A stretch of DNA of 64,000 bases, from assembly GCF_011386835.1 (NCBI RefSeq), contig NC_088796.1, positions 28,103,011 to 28,167,010 on the forward strand, in the 5' to 3' direction. Shown piece by piece: positions 46,080-57,251 of this stretch. The notes under the pieces were generated by a model. The model saw only the letters and a program-made list of their open reading frames with translations. It was not told the origin of the DNA and ran no database searches. Within the stretch, counting starts at the first letter, position 1, and each line of letters opens with the position of its first letter. The position numbers and the translations under genes were made by a program. The DNA is from Chrysemys picta bellii. Lineage: Eukaryota > Chordata > Testudines > Emydidae.

Positions 46080-47046
46080 GGCAGAACCTCAGAATGTGAC
46101 ATTGCGGGAGCAGCAAGCAGTGGTAGCTAGTGGCAGCAAAGAAACAGTGGCCAGTAGTGGCAGAGAGTGGTGGTTGAGAGATGGTGGCCAGCAGCAGCAG
46201 CAGTGAGCCAATTGTAGAGGCAGCAGCAGAAGCATTGCCCAATGTCCTCCTCTCCTCTGCCCAGAATGGAGGTGAATCCTATGAACATACCTCTGGAACT
46301 CTGGGTCTTCGCTAACCAAGGACAACCAACTGTGAGTGGGGTGCAGCATAGGGAGAGGGGAGTGGTTAAAGGGACATTCATTTGTTGGACTTTCCCACCA
46401 TAAAACTAAGGCAAAGGACACTGCCCAACACACTCTGGGGTTGAGTTTACTTATGGTCACATGCTTTTGGAATGTGGTTGTGGTGTTTTTGCAGATTAAT
46501 GCTTGGTTCCCTCTCCCTTTTAATAAAAGTTCTCTTTTATTATACCACACACAGTGTTTGCAAATGGGGAAGTATTACCTCTTAGAGGTGTCTGGGGGCG
46601 GTTTTAGGTTTTCCCAGGTTACTGGGTGGGGGCTTGAACCTGTTCTGTTTTGTATTATTAAGAGGAGCCCCTAGATCAGGGGTTGGCAACCTTTCAGAAG
46701 TGGTGTGCCGAGTCTTCATTTATTCACTCTGATTTAAGGTTTCGTGTGCCAGTAATACATTTTAACGTTTTTAGAAGGTCTCTTTCTATAAGTCTATAAT
46801 ATATAACTAAACTATTGTTGTATGTAAAGTAAATAAGGTTTTTAAAATGTTTAAGAAGCTTCATTTAAAATTAAATTAAAATGCAGAGTCCCCCCGGACC
46901 GGTGGCCAGGACCCGGGCAGTGTGAGTGCCACTGAAAATCAGCTCACGTGCTGCCTTCGGCACACGTGCCGTAGGTTGCCTACCCCTGCCCTAGATATTG
47001 AACCTGGTCATTGTTGCTGATGACTCCACCTGGCAGAAGGGTTACA
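46080..47046 (+). mobile_element. LTR-like unit carrying a nested hAT
   Basis: A poly(A) signal and R-like region (TTTTAATAAAAGTTCTC, about 46518) and the end CAGAAGGGTTACA (47046) fit a turtle LTR. It is interrupted by the hAT at 46677-46988 next to CCCCTAGAT. The left part has CAG/GTGG triplet-like runs (46110-46220) that create frames of 84 and 153 residues on the minus strand; these are not genes. The 5' end and target duplication are not resolved. Confidence 0.55.
46677..46988. mobile_element. Non-autonomous hAT transposon, 312 bp
   Basis: Ends are CAGGGGTTGGCAACC and GGTTGCCTACCCCTG. The flanks CCCTAGAT (46669-46676) and CCCTAGAT (46989-46996) are a perfect 8-bp duplication. It is the same family as 8503 and 29989. 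Confidence 0.95.
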
Positions 47047-47059
47047 TTTTAATAAATCT

Positions 47060-47265
47060 TATGTTTCAGGGATTAAACCAATATCTAAATATTAAGGACT
47101 AGAAGGAGATCTAATATGGAAGCACATGATCACACATCTCTCTAATGTGAGGTTTTTGTACATTCCTCTGAAGTATCAGGTGTTGGCCTCAGCGGGAGAC
47201 AAGCTACTGGACTAGATAGACCTCAGGTCTGATCTAGTCCAGCAATTCTTACATTCCTTTAACAT
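47060..47265 (+). mobile_element. CR1 LINE 3' end with stem-loop
   Basis: TTCCTCTGAAGTATCAGG and CTACTGGACTAGATAGACC are typical of a CR1 3' UTR. GGACTAGATAGACCT (47209-47223) pairs with AGGTCTGATCTAGTCC (47225-47240), a stem-loop near the 3' terminus. Confidence 0.7.
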
Positions 47266-48234
47266 CTAACTGCTATTTTGAGGATATTTCTTCAATTCTT
47301 TCTTCCTAAGATTAAACCATAATAGGACAGACTGAGAGTAACTAAAATTCTTTGCAGAGATACACTGTTATAGCCAAATGATTGTGATTTGATTTTACTA
47401 AATCTCTTTGGTTAGATTTTTACAAACCAGGGGTGGTTTGGATTCAAACTCCATTTTACCTGAACAACCAAAGTTCTGGATGGGGACAAGGTTCACTAAA
47501 ACGTTTCAATCTGAACTGATTTCTAGCTCTTATCTGTAAGAAGGACACCGAATGGTTTTGCATCACAGGGGTTCATTAAACAATTTACTTCTCTTTAAAT
47601 CCACACAGCTTGACACGGCCTGATTTTTCAGATTCAAATGAGCCAGGCAAAACAAACAATCCTTAAAGAGAGGCCTAGTTGAAATTGCCAAGCTCCACCT
47701 GCTTTGTGCTGAAATCAGCTTATGTCTAGTTTCTGTGCAAAACCATAACTTGGTTCAAGTTTGCAGAAAAGATTTATGAACTTTAAAGAATCTGATGTGA
47801 GGTTTTAACAAAAGCCTTAAACTAAGTGAGTTTCATGTGGCTCAGGGTTTTGTTGCAAACTACTGACAACTCACAACCTTAGCCTTGTGCCTAATGCACT
47901 GGATGGGGATTCCTGGAACATGAGGCTAGTTCCTGGCCATGCAACAATCTTCCCCAATATTGTCCACCCCAACCGTCCCAAATCATGAGCCAGGCAGCCC
48001 AAAATCATGAGATTTATCTTAAAAATCTTGAAATTAAAAAAAAAAGAGGGGGGGGTCTTTTTATTTCCCTTTTGGTTTGGGGTACTTAGTGGGCACATTT
48101 TGAAGCTTTGGTCTGCAACCACAAGAGCTAGAAACTTACTTTTTTCATAAATAAAAGCCAAGATTTTCATGTACTCACTTGTTTCCTGGAGCTGAGGCTT
48201 TGGGCATAAAAGCAGATATTGCAAACCCATGTGA
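47266..48234. other. No gene seen
   Basis: Low-copy AT-rich sequence. The minus-strand frame 47871-48353 (160 residues, the longest unshared one here) has no recognisable domain and runs into a MIR-like SINE. Confidence 0.4.
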
Positions 48235-48375
48235 GAATTGCCACCCTGCCTCCTCTGACAAGTCTCTGAATAACTCTGTATGTCAAGATCTCCTTCTGTA
48301 AAATGGAGATAATACTTCCCTAGCTCACTGGGGTGTTCTGAAGCTATATTCATTAATGCTTGTGCATGATTCAGA
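48235..48375 (+). mobile_element. MIR-like SINE tail
   Basis: CTTCTGTAAAATGGAGATAA, then TACTTCCCTAGCTCACTGGG and TTCATTAATGCTTGTG follow the order of a MIR-type SINE 3' half. Confidence 0.7.
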
Positions 48376-49432
48376 TACTAGTGATGAATGCCATACTAAT
48401 CTAACATTCAATCACTGGTCTTTACATAGTTCTGCTGAATATCCCCTCTCAAAGAAGCATGCACATCTTTTTATTTTCCTGCTGGGTGCTGTGCATGAAA
48501 ATGTACTGTAACATTTTCACAAAGTGCCTGTACTGGATCCAAACTACTGACGATGTTGCTGATAGTTTCCACTTTAATAAACTGTATGTGCTTAAATTTT
48601 TAAATGTGACTTTAGGGAAAAATGGTAAAGACTTTTCCATTGTAGAATACTGAATTTTGTGTGTTTTTAATTTAAAAGCACTGTTCTGCATCTGTATCTA
48701 ATATTTCACAACATAAGAAAACAACAGTATAACAAATAAACATCCAAAGCTTAACCCCAGTGAAGAGTTGATCATAGCCAGTTATTACAGTAAAGTGAAT
48801 AAAAATAAAGAAATACACATAGGCTAGTGAGAATGTAGTAAAAGGCACTTGTAAAAATGTGTCATTCTCCTGGAATGACTGCATAAAAATAACTTTTTTG
48901 ACCAAATAATAACTTCTTGGCCTGTGTGAATTAAATAAATAGCAAAAAATAATGGAAAGTATGTAGGCTGAGACTGGAAATGCAGTAGAATTTGAGCACC
49001 TAACTTCATTAGGCTCCTTTGAAATCCGAGATGTAAATTCCTAAAATGAAACTCATTACCAGAAAAAGCTGTTCAACTGGAATTAAGGCTTAGTACATAT
49101 CAGTTACTTAAGGCTAAAAACATCAGAGGGATATTGTAGTTATCCCCAGAACAAACATTTAAAACCTAGGGAATTTAGGGCTATGGTTAAACTTAAAATA
49201 AATCTAAACATGTTAACTGTGCATATCCATACCTTAAGCCTTAACTCTGCACTGTAATGACACCTTCCAATTAGCCCTACATTTCTGATTAGCACATAAT
49301 AGCATTTTTAGATCCAGATTAGAGTAAACTGATTTGTAAAGAAACATACAATTTTTTTATTTGTTTCCTCCTAACGTAATTCACCTGTGCCATTCCACTC
49401 AATTCCCTTCTCCCTTGTTCCCTTTAGGACAT
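48376..49432. other. No gene seen
   Basis: AT-rich sequence with short chance frames (48449-49009). Confidence 0.45.
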
Positions 49433-49860
49433 GTACCCAGGATGGGGTGTTTACCCCACACTTGCCCTGAAGGGTTTAATGTAGGCTAAGAAGGTAGCCA
49501 ATTAACCAGACAGGCTACAGCTGAGGGGAATCAGGTGGTTTAAGTAATCCCCTGACTGAATAATGAGGGAGTCCAGCTAAGGAGGAATGAGTTGGGCTGG
49601 GTTTATAAAGATGGGAACTTAGCAGAAGAGAAGGGGCTTCAGGGAAGTAGTCTGCGATCACTCTCTGGGAGAAAGGAGGTGTGTTTGGGGGCTACAGAGC
49701 CAAGGTAGCCTACAGTTACTCCCTGGCAGGAGGGCGTTTGGAGACTGGGACACTCAGAGAAGGGGGAAGCCAGAAGGCTAGGAAAGGCTCAGGGAAGGGA
49801 TAGTAAGGTCCAGAATAGAATAGACCTTATGATTAGATGGATAGAATAGATCCGGTGCAG
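49433..49860 (+). mobile_element. LTR-like fragment
   Basis: TTTACCCCACACTTGCCCTG, AAGGGTTTAATGTAGGC and a TATA-like GGTTTATAAAGATGG (about 49599) closely follow the style of the LTR at 2707 (CACTCACCCTGAAGGG). It seems to end in a GAATAGA-rich tract. It lacks a clear 3' end, so it is a fragment. Confidence 0.55.
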
Positions 49861-50961
49861 TAGATAGGCTTTGAAAATAATTTAAGTTTAATGGGTATTT
49901 TTGTTTTTTTGGCATTCTTCACAACTGAAAATATCTCATTCGACAAAGTGCTGTCTTCTTTCAAAGTGGCTGCCACCTCCTATTCTTCTCATTCCCAATC
50001 AACGAGAGCGAGGCTACGGAGTGGCCATTAGCAAAAAGGCCTTCCCCATTGCTCCCAACGAGAGTGAAACCAGCTGTCTTCAGGGAAGATGATGTCCCAC
50101 TGCCACCTTCTGTCCCATGCTGCAGTTTGTTACTTAGTATAGTTACTTAGTGTCTCTTGACAGGAGTAGCACTGACTGGGAGAACCAGCCCACCTTCTGG
50201 CATCCAAAGAGTCAAGGCACTTTGGGGGGGGGGGGGTATTGCGGGTGAGGACAGTGATACTTCCAAGGGGCAGAGGAGAAACAGTGCTCACTGAAGATCC
50301 AGACTGGATGTGGCGGGACTAGCCAGGAAAGGAAATAGATTACCCTGTCTTCCAGAGACAAAAAGATGATTTAAAGTGTGGGGAATACAATATGTGGTAA
50401 AGGGAATATCTATAGCAGTGAAAGATGGGGCAGGAGCATATCAAGACTAAGGGAGGAAGAGTGCTTAGTGGTTAGGTTTTGTAAAATCTAAACCTCTAAG
50501 GAAACCATCAAGAGGTGATTGCTGCCCAACCCATGTGAAAACAATTGTGTTGTGCTCCATCCATATAGTTCACAGGAACAGAAAACTAATAGTGCTCACA
50601 CATCACTAATCATCAGTCTATTGCATAGGTCAGTATACGCTAGCAAACACTTGACCTTCCAAAGATGCATTACAAAATGACTTTCCTTTTCTATTTTTAG
50701 CCCTCTAATATTGTAAAACGTAATAGCTGACTAGCAGCAGAGCGGATATGTGATATCACTCAGATTCATGTTTTCTATTAAGAATTTCCTCATAACTAAC
50801 ACATGTGTTTCCTTCTCTGTGCTTTGTACTTCATCAGTTTCAGAGAGTCATGGAGTTTCCCTCCGGAGGGTGCTAGAGTGAGCAGTTGTGAAAAGTTACA
50901 TATTTGATCTTATTCCTATTCATTTCAGATCTACTATGGAGAAACCACAGTAGGAAAGTCT
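49861..50961. other. No gene seen
   Basis: Low-copy sequence containing a G run at 50224-50236. Confidence 0.4.
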
Positions 50962-51074
50962 CCTGCAAACACTTAGGTACATTCATAACTATTCACTTGA
51001 GTAGTTGTTGAAATCACTGAGACTACTTGTGTGCAAAGCTACACATGTGCCAAACTGTTTGCAGAATCAGGGCC
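50962..51074. repeat. Palindromic 'TGCAAACACTTA' repeat
   Basis: CCTGCAAACACTTAGGTAC at the left pairs with CAAACTGTTTGCAGAATC at the right, around a core with TCACTTGAGTAGT and AGACTACTTGTG. Confidence 0.65.
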
Positions 51075-51119
51075 ACCCTATGGGGTGATATGTAACTATG
51101 GAATCACACCAGTGACTTT

Positions 51120-51368
51120 GTAAGGTGTGCTGTGTGGCTACTTTTTATTGCCAGGAGAGAACTCTCCCAGCGACAAAATAACCCCCCCCCCTCCAACAAG
51201 GGGTGATAGTTTTGTCGACAGAAGCACGGATCCCGCCAACGAAGCGCTGTCCAGACTGGTGTTTTTCATCACTACAATTTTTGTCATTTGGGATGGGGGG
51301 GTGTTTTTCACACCCCTGAGCAACAAAAGTTTTAGCAACTAAAGTGCCAGTGTAGACATAGCCTAAGG
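51120..51368. mobile_element. 'GTAGACATAGCC' MITE, left end degraded
   Basis: The right end CAGTGTAGACATAGCCTAAG is the usual terminus. GCGACAAAATAACC-, TTTTGTCGACAGAAGC- and CCCCTGAGCAACAAAAG-like motifs are typical of this family. The left terminus is diverged. The frames 51127-51342 on both strands are inside it. Confidence 0.65.
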
Positions 51369-52485
51369 CTTCAACACTCTGGCAGTGTCAGAAAAGTGGG
51401 TGAAAATTACATTTAAGTCCTCTTTTCATTGCCAAAGTAATATAAAGTGGCTTTATTGTAACTGAAAATCAGGCACATGAGTAATTTGTTCAATGAATTC
51501 CACTTACTTTTCTGTTTGAATTATTGTAAGTAGATGGCAATTTTCTCAGATTTATTAGTTATTTGAAATAGTCACAAAATAGTTTCGCTGACTGATTCTG
51601 GGATCTGTAGTAAATTCACTAGCAGTTCATTGTGAGATTTTATATTTGAAACACAAGTAGAGCTGGTCAAAAAATTAGACAAAAACACTTTAAAATTTTC
51701 CTTTTTTGTTAAAGTTAGAGATGGTGATGAAAAGTGTAATTAAAAAACCAAAATATAGAAAATGTTGACTATGTATCAGTGCAACTGCTATGATTGAGTG
51801 TGGTCACATAGTATGTTTTTGGTGCTTGACCGAATGAGCCATGACTCTTGGAATGAGATTTCTGCTGCGAATATGTGTAAACACAAGTTTGCAATTTATT
51901 TTCCATGTGTATTCGGCAATATTTGCTTAAAATGTATCATTTTGGTGAACATTCCTGCCAATAAACTCATTTCCTGGAAATTCAAAAATTCAAATGAATA
52001 ATTCACAGAATGATTTTTGCAGTACTCACCACAGCTGTACTCATGACTAAAAAGCTTAGAACGTTTTTAAATGGGAAAAGTATATTTTTTTTCACCCTCT
52101 CTATACTCACTCATGGAGGCTGAAGAATGACTGAAATGATCCTGCTCAAACTTTATGAAATATTTTCTTTGGGGGCAGAGATCAGGCATGGAAACTACCA
52201 CCCTCGGATGATCATTTTTCTGGAACTTAGGAGCAATTGGAGAGTAGCGGTTTTAATGGAAATTTTTGGAATGTTTTGGTGTGTATGTTGTGTATACTTT
52301 ATGAATCAGTGAGGGAGACCTTTTTCTCTTACAGATGATTTCTCCATGATCTTTGCTCCTCTTCATTAGGAGATAATGAGAACTACGATTATTATAACCT
52401 GTACGGTATAACCACTCTGTACCATTACCAGTATTTTAAGAGTGAACCCAATCACTGAGCCTATGTACTTGCAAGTCTAGTCACT
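51369..52485. other. Low-copy sequence with one degenerate repeat
   Basis: About 51655-51760 begins GTAGAGCTGGTCAAAAAATT, the 'AGAGCTGGTC' repeat end. 51780-52320 is non-repetitive, AT-rich and without a credible exon. Confidence 0.45.
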
Positions 52486-52489
52486 GTTT

Positions 52490-53022
52490 CTAGCTTTGGG
52501 TTTATATGCTGAACTCCCAGACTCAGACCTCTTGCTTAATCTCCCAATCTTCATCTATGAGGCAGGGTCCCTGGCTGACCTGCAGCTCCCATGATGCACC
52601 CAAAGCCATGTGACTCCTCTGATGCACCACAAAGCTTGATCACCTGGGGCTGCATTGCATTGTGAGAGATGTAATTCTCCAGGGTGCAGAGAAGACAATG
52701 GGGTCCTGAACTACAGTTCCCATAAGGCAAGAGAAATGCAGTTTATTGTCTGACTCAATACAATAAACAAAACAAAAGCATTTCAGGTCAATTCAAGAAA
52801 ACAAAATGAAACCTCGCTACTTTCGGAATGTCAATGTTTTGTTTCTATCAAACCATCAAAAGAAAATGTGTGAACGTTTCTGAATTGAAATTTTTTAGAA
52901 TTTCCATTTCCCCCAAAAAATAAATCAAAATATCCACATTTTTTCCATTTGGGGACAAAAGTAAAATGTTGAAATGTCAGAATTTCCCGCGGGACAGAAA
53001 TTCTGAATTTAGCTCATCTCTA
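52490..53022 (-). repeat. 'AGAGATGAGCTAAATTC' repeat with 'CCCATGATGCACC' unit
   Basis: The right end, read on the minus strand, is AGTAGAGATGAGCTAAATTC followed by GAAATTCTGACATTTCAAC. The left part has GCAGCTCCCATGATGCACCC and CTACAGTTCCCATAAGGC, units common in turtle repeats. Related to the repeats at 19780 and 51655; limits approximate. Confidence 0.5.
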
Positions 53023-53119
53023 CTCTTAAAGAACCCAAGAGTTACAGCTCATTGACAACAACAATAGGGCTGAGATCCACCCTCCCTTAACCTGCCCTCA
53101 CCTCTTCTGTGAGTCTGTG

Positions 53120-53575
53120 GTAAATGAACGTGTCAGGCTAGGCAGAGTCTCTCCTGTAAGTCCTTCTCATCTCTGGCAATGGTCAGCCCCCCTGCATGAG
53201 CAGAACCCTGTCATAATCAAACTGAGAACCTCCATTCTCCCTCCCCCTCCTCGCTTCCTGTTTGCTCCATCTGCAGCCCCTCTGTAGAAACAACACTGTT
53301 TCATGGGGGTGGGAGAGCAGAGGGCCAGGGACACTGGGTTTCCAGCATCTGAAAGCCCTGAGTGGTTTAGACTCCTGGCTCCAGGGCAGGGACCCTGGAA
53401 ATCCTGGCATGGTGGGGCTTGCCCCCGAGCTGTGCACTGTGGAAATCCAGTCTCCTGTCCCTCCAGCAATCCACATGGCAGAGCAAGACTGACTTCAGTC
53501 CCAGTGCTAATATTTACATTCGTAATAGAACATGAGTTCATAATTACATACAGATAAGTCCCACCCACTCTGTCA
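53120..53575 (-). mobile_element. Possible LTR, minus strand
   Basis: On the minus strand it would begin TGTGACAGAGTGGGTGGG and end CTGCCTAGCCTGACA, LTR-like termini. Flanking 5-mers do not match, so this is tentative. Frames of 97 and 133 residues on the minus strand inside it show no known domain. Confidence 0.4.
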
Positions 53576-53639
53576 CAGTTATAACTAAAGTCAGGGCTTT
53601 AAGATTGCTTGTTTCCATTCTCTTCATTGCCACTGGTTT

Positions 53640-53790
53640 TGGACCCATTTAGTCTCTCTATTTACTTACCTGGAAAGTGAGTGTAATAATGCTTAGCTAC
53701 CTCACAGTGACGCTTAACTAATGTTTGTGAAGCACTCGGTAGACATGGAGGCACTATATAAGTGCAGAGTGATGATAATAATTGACTGAT
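53640..53790 (+). mobile_element. MIR-like SINE tail
   Basis: GTCTCTCTATTTACTTACC, AAGTGAGTGTAATAATGC, CTACCTCACAGTG and TGTGAAGCACTCGGTAGAC are in MIR-tail order. Confidence 0.65.
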
Positions 53791-53811
53791 TATTGGATTA
53801 AATACAAAACT

Positions 53812-54097
53812 TAGACCAGGTCTACATCACAAACTGACAGCAGTATAACTAAGTCGCTCAGGGGTGTGAAAAATCTACACACTTGAGCAACACAGTTATA
53901 CTGACCAAATCCCCAGCATAGGCAGTGCTATGTCAATGGGAGAGCTTCTCCTTTCCACATAGCTACTGCCTCTTGTGGAGATGGATTAACTATACTGATG
54001 TGAGAAGCTCTCCTGTCGGCCTAGTAGTGTCTTCACTAAAGCGCTACAGCAGGCCAGCTGCACTGGGGCAGCTCTTTAAGTGTAGACCCATTCTCAG
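53812..54097. mobile_element. 'GGTCTACA' MITE
   Basis: The left end ACCAGGTCTACATCACAAAC and the complement of the right end, GAATGGGTCTACACTTAAAG, form inverted repeats. The inner AACACAGTTATACTGACC and GCTATGTCAATGGGAGAGC are typical of this turtle family. Confidence 0.75.
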
Positions 54098-55009
54098 ATC
54101 CTGCTGGGGGAGAATTCCCCCATGGCAGGTACTGCAGAATACAGTCATAAATCTGCTCTCTGAGCAAGCATGACTTGATGTAGCAAGCATGCCAAGGATG
54201 GGGCTATGAGTGGGAGAGCTATATCTGGGACCAGGATTCAACCCATAGCACTGCAGAGATTTCAGGTAGTGCTGTGGTCCATAGGTCAGCCTGGAGTAGC
54301 TGCCACAACTTATAGAGGCTCCCAGATCTATTAAGTTATTCTAGGGGCCTCTCAGAAGCTCAAGGATGTGAGGGTCATAGATGGCTTAAAGCCACCCTAG
54401 CCCCTTTGCCCATAGGATGAGAAGTCTGTGGAAGAGTTTCTCAAAGATTATCCCTGGGTCTGTAAACTGGGAATAGGACAATCACCTACATCTTTGCATT
54501 TTTGTCAGGTCTATAAAAACTACTTTTTCTACAGCTGTATAGTAGAGGTGGGGCTGGTAGCACTATTATTAAGGTTGCCCAACACTTCCAATTATAAGAC
54601 CCTGTTTTTTGTCGCTTTTAACTTTGTCAAACTTTAACCATTTGGCCCAATATTTTTCATGCTGGATGTCTGCCTCAGGCTGAGTCATACTGGAAAATTT
54701 CTGCCAAAATGGTTCCGCCATTTCTGAGAATGAGGGAGGGAAACCATTGTTGTTTTGCCAATGTTAAAATTCTGGTGCTCTTTCTTTGAACATCTCTACT
54801 GCCCACATGCTTTGGAGCAGGGACATGAAATTTGGGAAAGGGAGGACTTTTGTGACAAGCATGTGCCTGTTGCGATCCCTGTGAACATATGCCTAAATAT
54901 GTACAAGTGATAAGTCTTTGGGGAAAAAAACACCTTTCATATGCTTGACAGAGGCTTGCTAGATACTTGCAGCTAAGTTTCCATCCACACTGGGCATGTT
55001 TTAGCCCAG
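54098..55009. other. No gene seen
   Basis: Low-copy sequence. Confidence 0.4.
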
Positions 55010-55014
55010 GGCTG

Positions 55015-55772
55015 TGTTATGTTATACAAAGCACACGGGATCTTTTATAGGAGAAGGCAAATACGCAGCATTTATTGAAAATACAACAGTTAGCATATGC
55101 TTTTTAGTTACACACACACACACACACACACAGAGTCCTGCCAGTTGATGTTTATCGTTACCAGTCTGTTGTAGCTCGAGTCAATCTAATGGCCAGTTAG
55201 ATTGAGCTGCTAACATGTTTAGCTATGGATACAATGGATGTTTTCTGATTGTCTCCTGGTCTTTCCAAGTCTCTCACTTTTTCTTGACCATCTGGACATT
55301 CGTGATGGCTTTCACGCCTTATCTTTTCCTGATGCATGCATTCCTCATTCACACAAACAATCTCTTACAGAAACCTTCACAGGTATACAGACAGCAGTAT
55401 TGTATATTCAGCAGAATACATTGTAAATCAAGCCTTGCTAAATCTTATAACTAAAACAATTCACATTGGAGCTTCAGGCCCTCAACATTCCTCTAATCTC
55501 CTTAACATAGATACAATACAAGATCCTGTCTCTTACTTACTAAAACCTTAAAACAAAGAAATGTATATTTAACTAGACTGCTTAATTTGTAATACGTATA
55601 GGAAACCATAGTAGACATTATAACTTATCCTAAAACAAAAGGATGACCACAATCGGTCAGAAGGATTGTTCTGGTCTGTCATTCCTTTCTGCTATTCAAA
55701 AAGGGTGGCTGACAGGATGAAATCAAATCATACATTAATTCTTATGGGACATTATAAAATCCTGCTCCTACA
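55015..55772 (-). mobile_element. Solo LTR, 758 bp
   Basis: Plus-strand ends are TGTTATGTTATACAAAGC and CCTGCTCCTACA. The flanks GGCTG (55010-55014) and GGCTG (55773-55777) are a perfect 5-bp duplication. Minus orientation is supported by TTTTCAATAAATGCTG near 55065 on the minus strand, a poly(A) signal close to the 3' end. A (CA)n run lies at 55110-55132. The frame 55215-55454 (79 residues, hydrophobic) is inside it and not a gene. Confidence 0.85.
55110..55132. repeat. (AC)n microsatellite
   Basis: Pure AC repeat of 23 bp inside the LTR. Confidence 0.9.
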
Positions 55773-55777
55773 GGCTG

Positions 55778-56141
55778 AGCAGGACTTTACCTGCAATTGC
55801 AGCTCTGGGCTGCTGCAGATCATGCCAGGTCTGGCACTGGAATGAAGAGCAGGGAGATTGTCTCTCCTGTGCTCTCAATGGCTTTCCTGCTGGACACAGG
55901 CACTATGGAGGAAGAACCTGCCTGATTTGAATTCAGAGGGGACAAGAGCCAGGCCTGGGGCGAGGGAGGGAGGTGGCAAGGGGAATAGATTGGGACAAGA
56001 AGCCTGCAGGGGCTGGGACTGCAAGCTGATGAGGTGGAAGAAGGTAACTGGGACTGGAAGTTTGTGGGGGGACACTACGAGCTGGGTGAGGAAGGACTGG
56101 TACTGTTGGGTAAGGACAGGGGAAGCAAATGGGTGGATTGA
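55778..56141. other. No gene seen
   Basis: GC-richer sequence with GGGACTGG-type units (55985-56110). The plus frame 55858-56223 spans into the next MITE and is chance. Confidence 0.45.
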
Positions 56142-56402
56142 GACCCAGGCCAGGTTTACACTACAAGGTTTTGTCAGCATTGCTATGTCAGTCAGGGGTG
56201 TGAATAAACCATGCCCGCATTGACATAGCTATGTCAACAAAACCCCCAGTGTAGATGTAATTAGGTTGACAGAAGCAACAGGCAGATGGTGTAACTATGC
56301 TGACAGAAAAACTCCTTCTGTCTGCATATGCTTCATCTACTGGAGGGAGCTATGCCAGTACAGCTGTATCAGCAAAGCCTGTATAGTGCAGACTAGCCCC
56401 AA
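56142..56402. mobile_element. 'GGTTTACACTAC' MITE
   Basis: The left end GGCCAGGTTTACACTACAAG and the complement of the right end, GGGGCTAGTCTGCACTATAC, are inverted repeats. The core has TTGACATAGCTATGTC, a near-perfect palindrome. Confidence 0.75.
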
Positions 56403-56710
56403 ATGATGAGCTGGGGGAGCAGACTAGGACTGGCTGAGCAAGGATAATGGGACTTGGAACAATGGAGTGAAGAAATGAGGTGGTGGGAGGGGAGATAAGA
56501 CTGATGAGCAACCAGGGTGCTGAGGAAGCACTGTCACTGGCTGAGTAAAGAGACAGGACGAAGAGCTGAAGGAGTGGGGGAGGGCATAGTATGTGATTAA
56601 AGACTATATCATAATGTGTATGCACAAGGGAGCTAAATTAAGGTTGACTTAATTCTGGCATTTCCTAACTTTGGAGTGTTTAACTTTGCAACATTAATAA
56701 AGTTCTTCTA

Positions 56711-56725
56711 AGTGTGTGTGTGTGT

Positions 56726-56760
<35 letters not shown>
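56711..56760. repeat. (GT)n(GA)n microsatellite
   Basis: GT repeat of about 16 bp passing into a GA repeat of about 35 bp with one AA interruption. Confidence 0.9.
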
Positions 56761-56897
56761 TATGATAAAGGCCAGACACTGGGAGAGATGGCTATAGAAG
56801 TCATGAGTGCCTAGATCCCAGCCTGTACGCATTCTTCCAAACTGTGTTGCTTCTGAGGAAGCTTTTGTTGTGAGGACTTTGTAAGGTTTAGCAAACC

Positions 56898-57243
56898 CCA
56901 GGCCGGTACACCGTACCAGCAAGCTATTTATAGCCGGTATGACGTACCGGAAAGAGACAGCAGCAGCCTGGATGGAGGAAAAGGCTGGAGGTCCTGCTAT
57001 TCAAAAAGGGGCAGGGGCATCAGCGGGGAAATGAGCAGAATGCCGGCAGCTGTGCGCCCCCCCCCCTCCCATTTCCAGTGCAGCAGGAGGACAACAGAAC
57101 CCCCAACCCCCTCCACCCCAGGGGGCAGGGCAGTGAGGAGTCACATGGAGGGTCATGTGGGGAGGTCATGTGCCCCCCTTAGCTGGTGCACCCTCCCCTC
57201 CTCCCCCCGTACCGGTAAGACATGGGTTTTACTTGCACCACTG
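56898..57243. mobile_element. Non-autonomous hAT transposon, 346 bp
   Basis: The left part CCAGGCCGGTACACCGTACC and the right part CCGTACCGGTAAGACATGGG, ending GCACCACTG, define the element. The flanks AGCAAACC (56890-56897) and AGCAAACC (57244-57251) are a perfect 8-bp duplication. Repeated CCGGTA(C) motifs occur at both ends (subterminal repeats). No gene. Confidence 0.88.
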
Positions 57244-57251
57244 AGCAAACC

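Noticed and set aside
46089..46550. 153-residue minus-strand frame
   Set aside because: It runs through CAG/GTGG triplet-like repeats within an LTR-like unit; the protein is low-complexity with no domain.
49081..49160. Possible very old CR1 tail
   Set aside because: Only scattered words such as CTCATTACCAG match; too weak to call.
53167..53568. 133-residue minus-strand frame in a GC-rich region
   Set aside because: It lies in a possible LTR, is Pro/Gly/Ser-rich, and has no recognisable domain.
55215..55454. 79-residue hydrophobic frame resembling a membrane protein
   Set aside because: It sits wholly inside the LTR 55015-55772 with a perfect 5-bp duplication, in the antisense direction to the inferred LTR.
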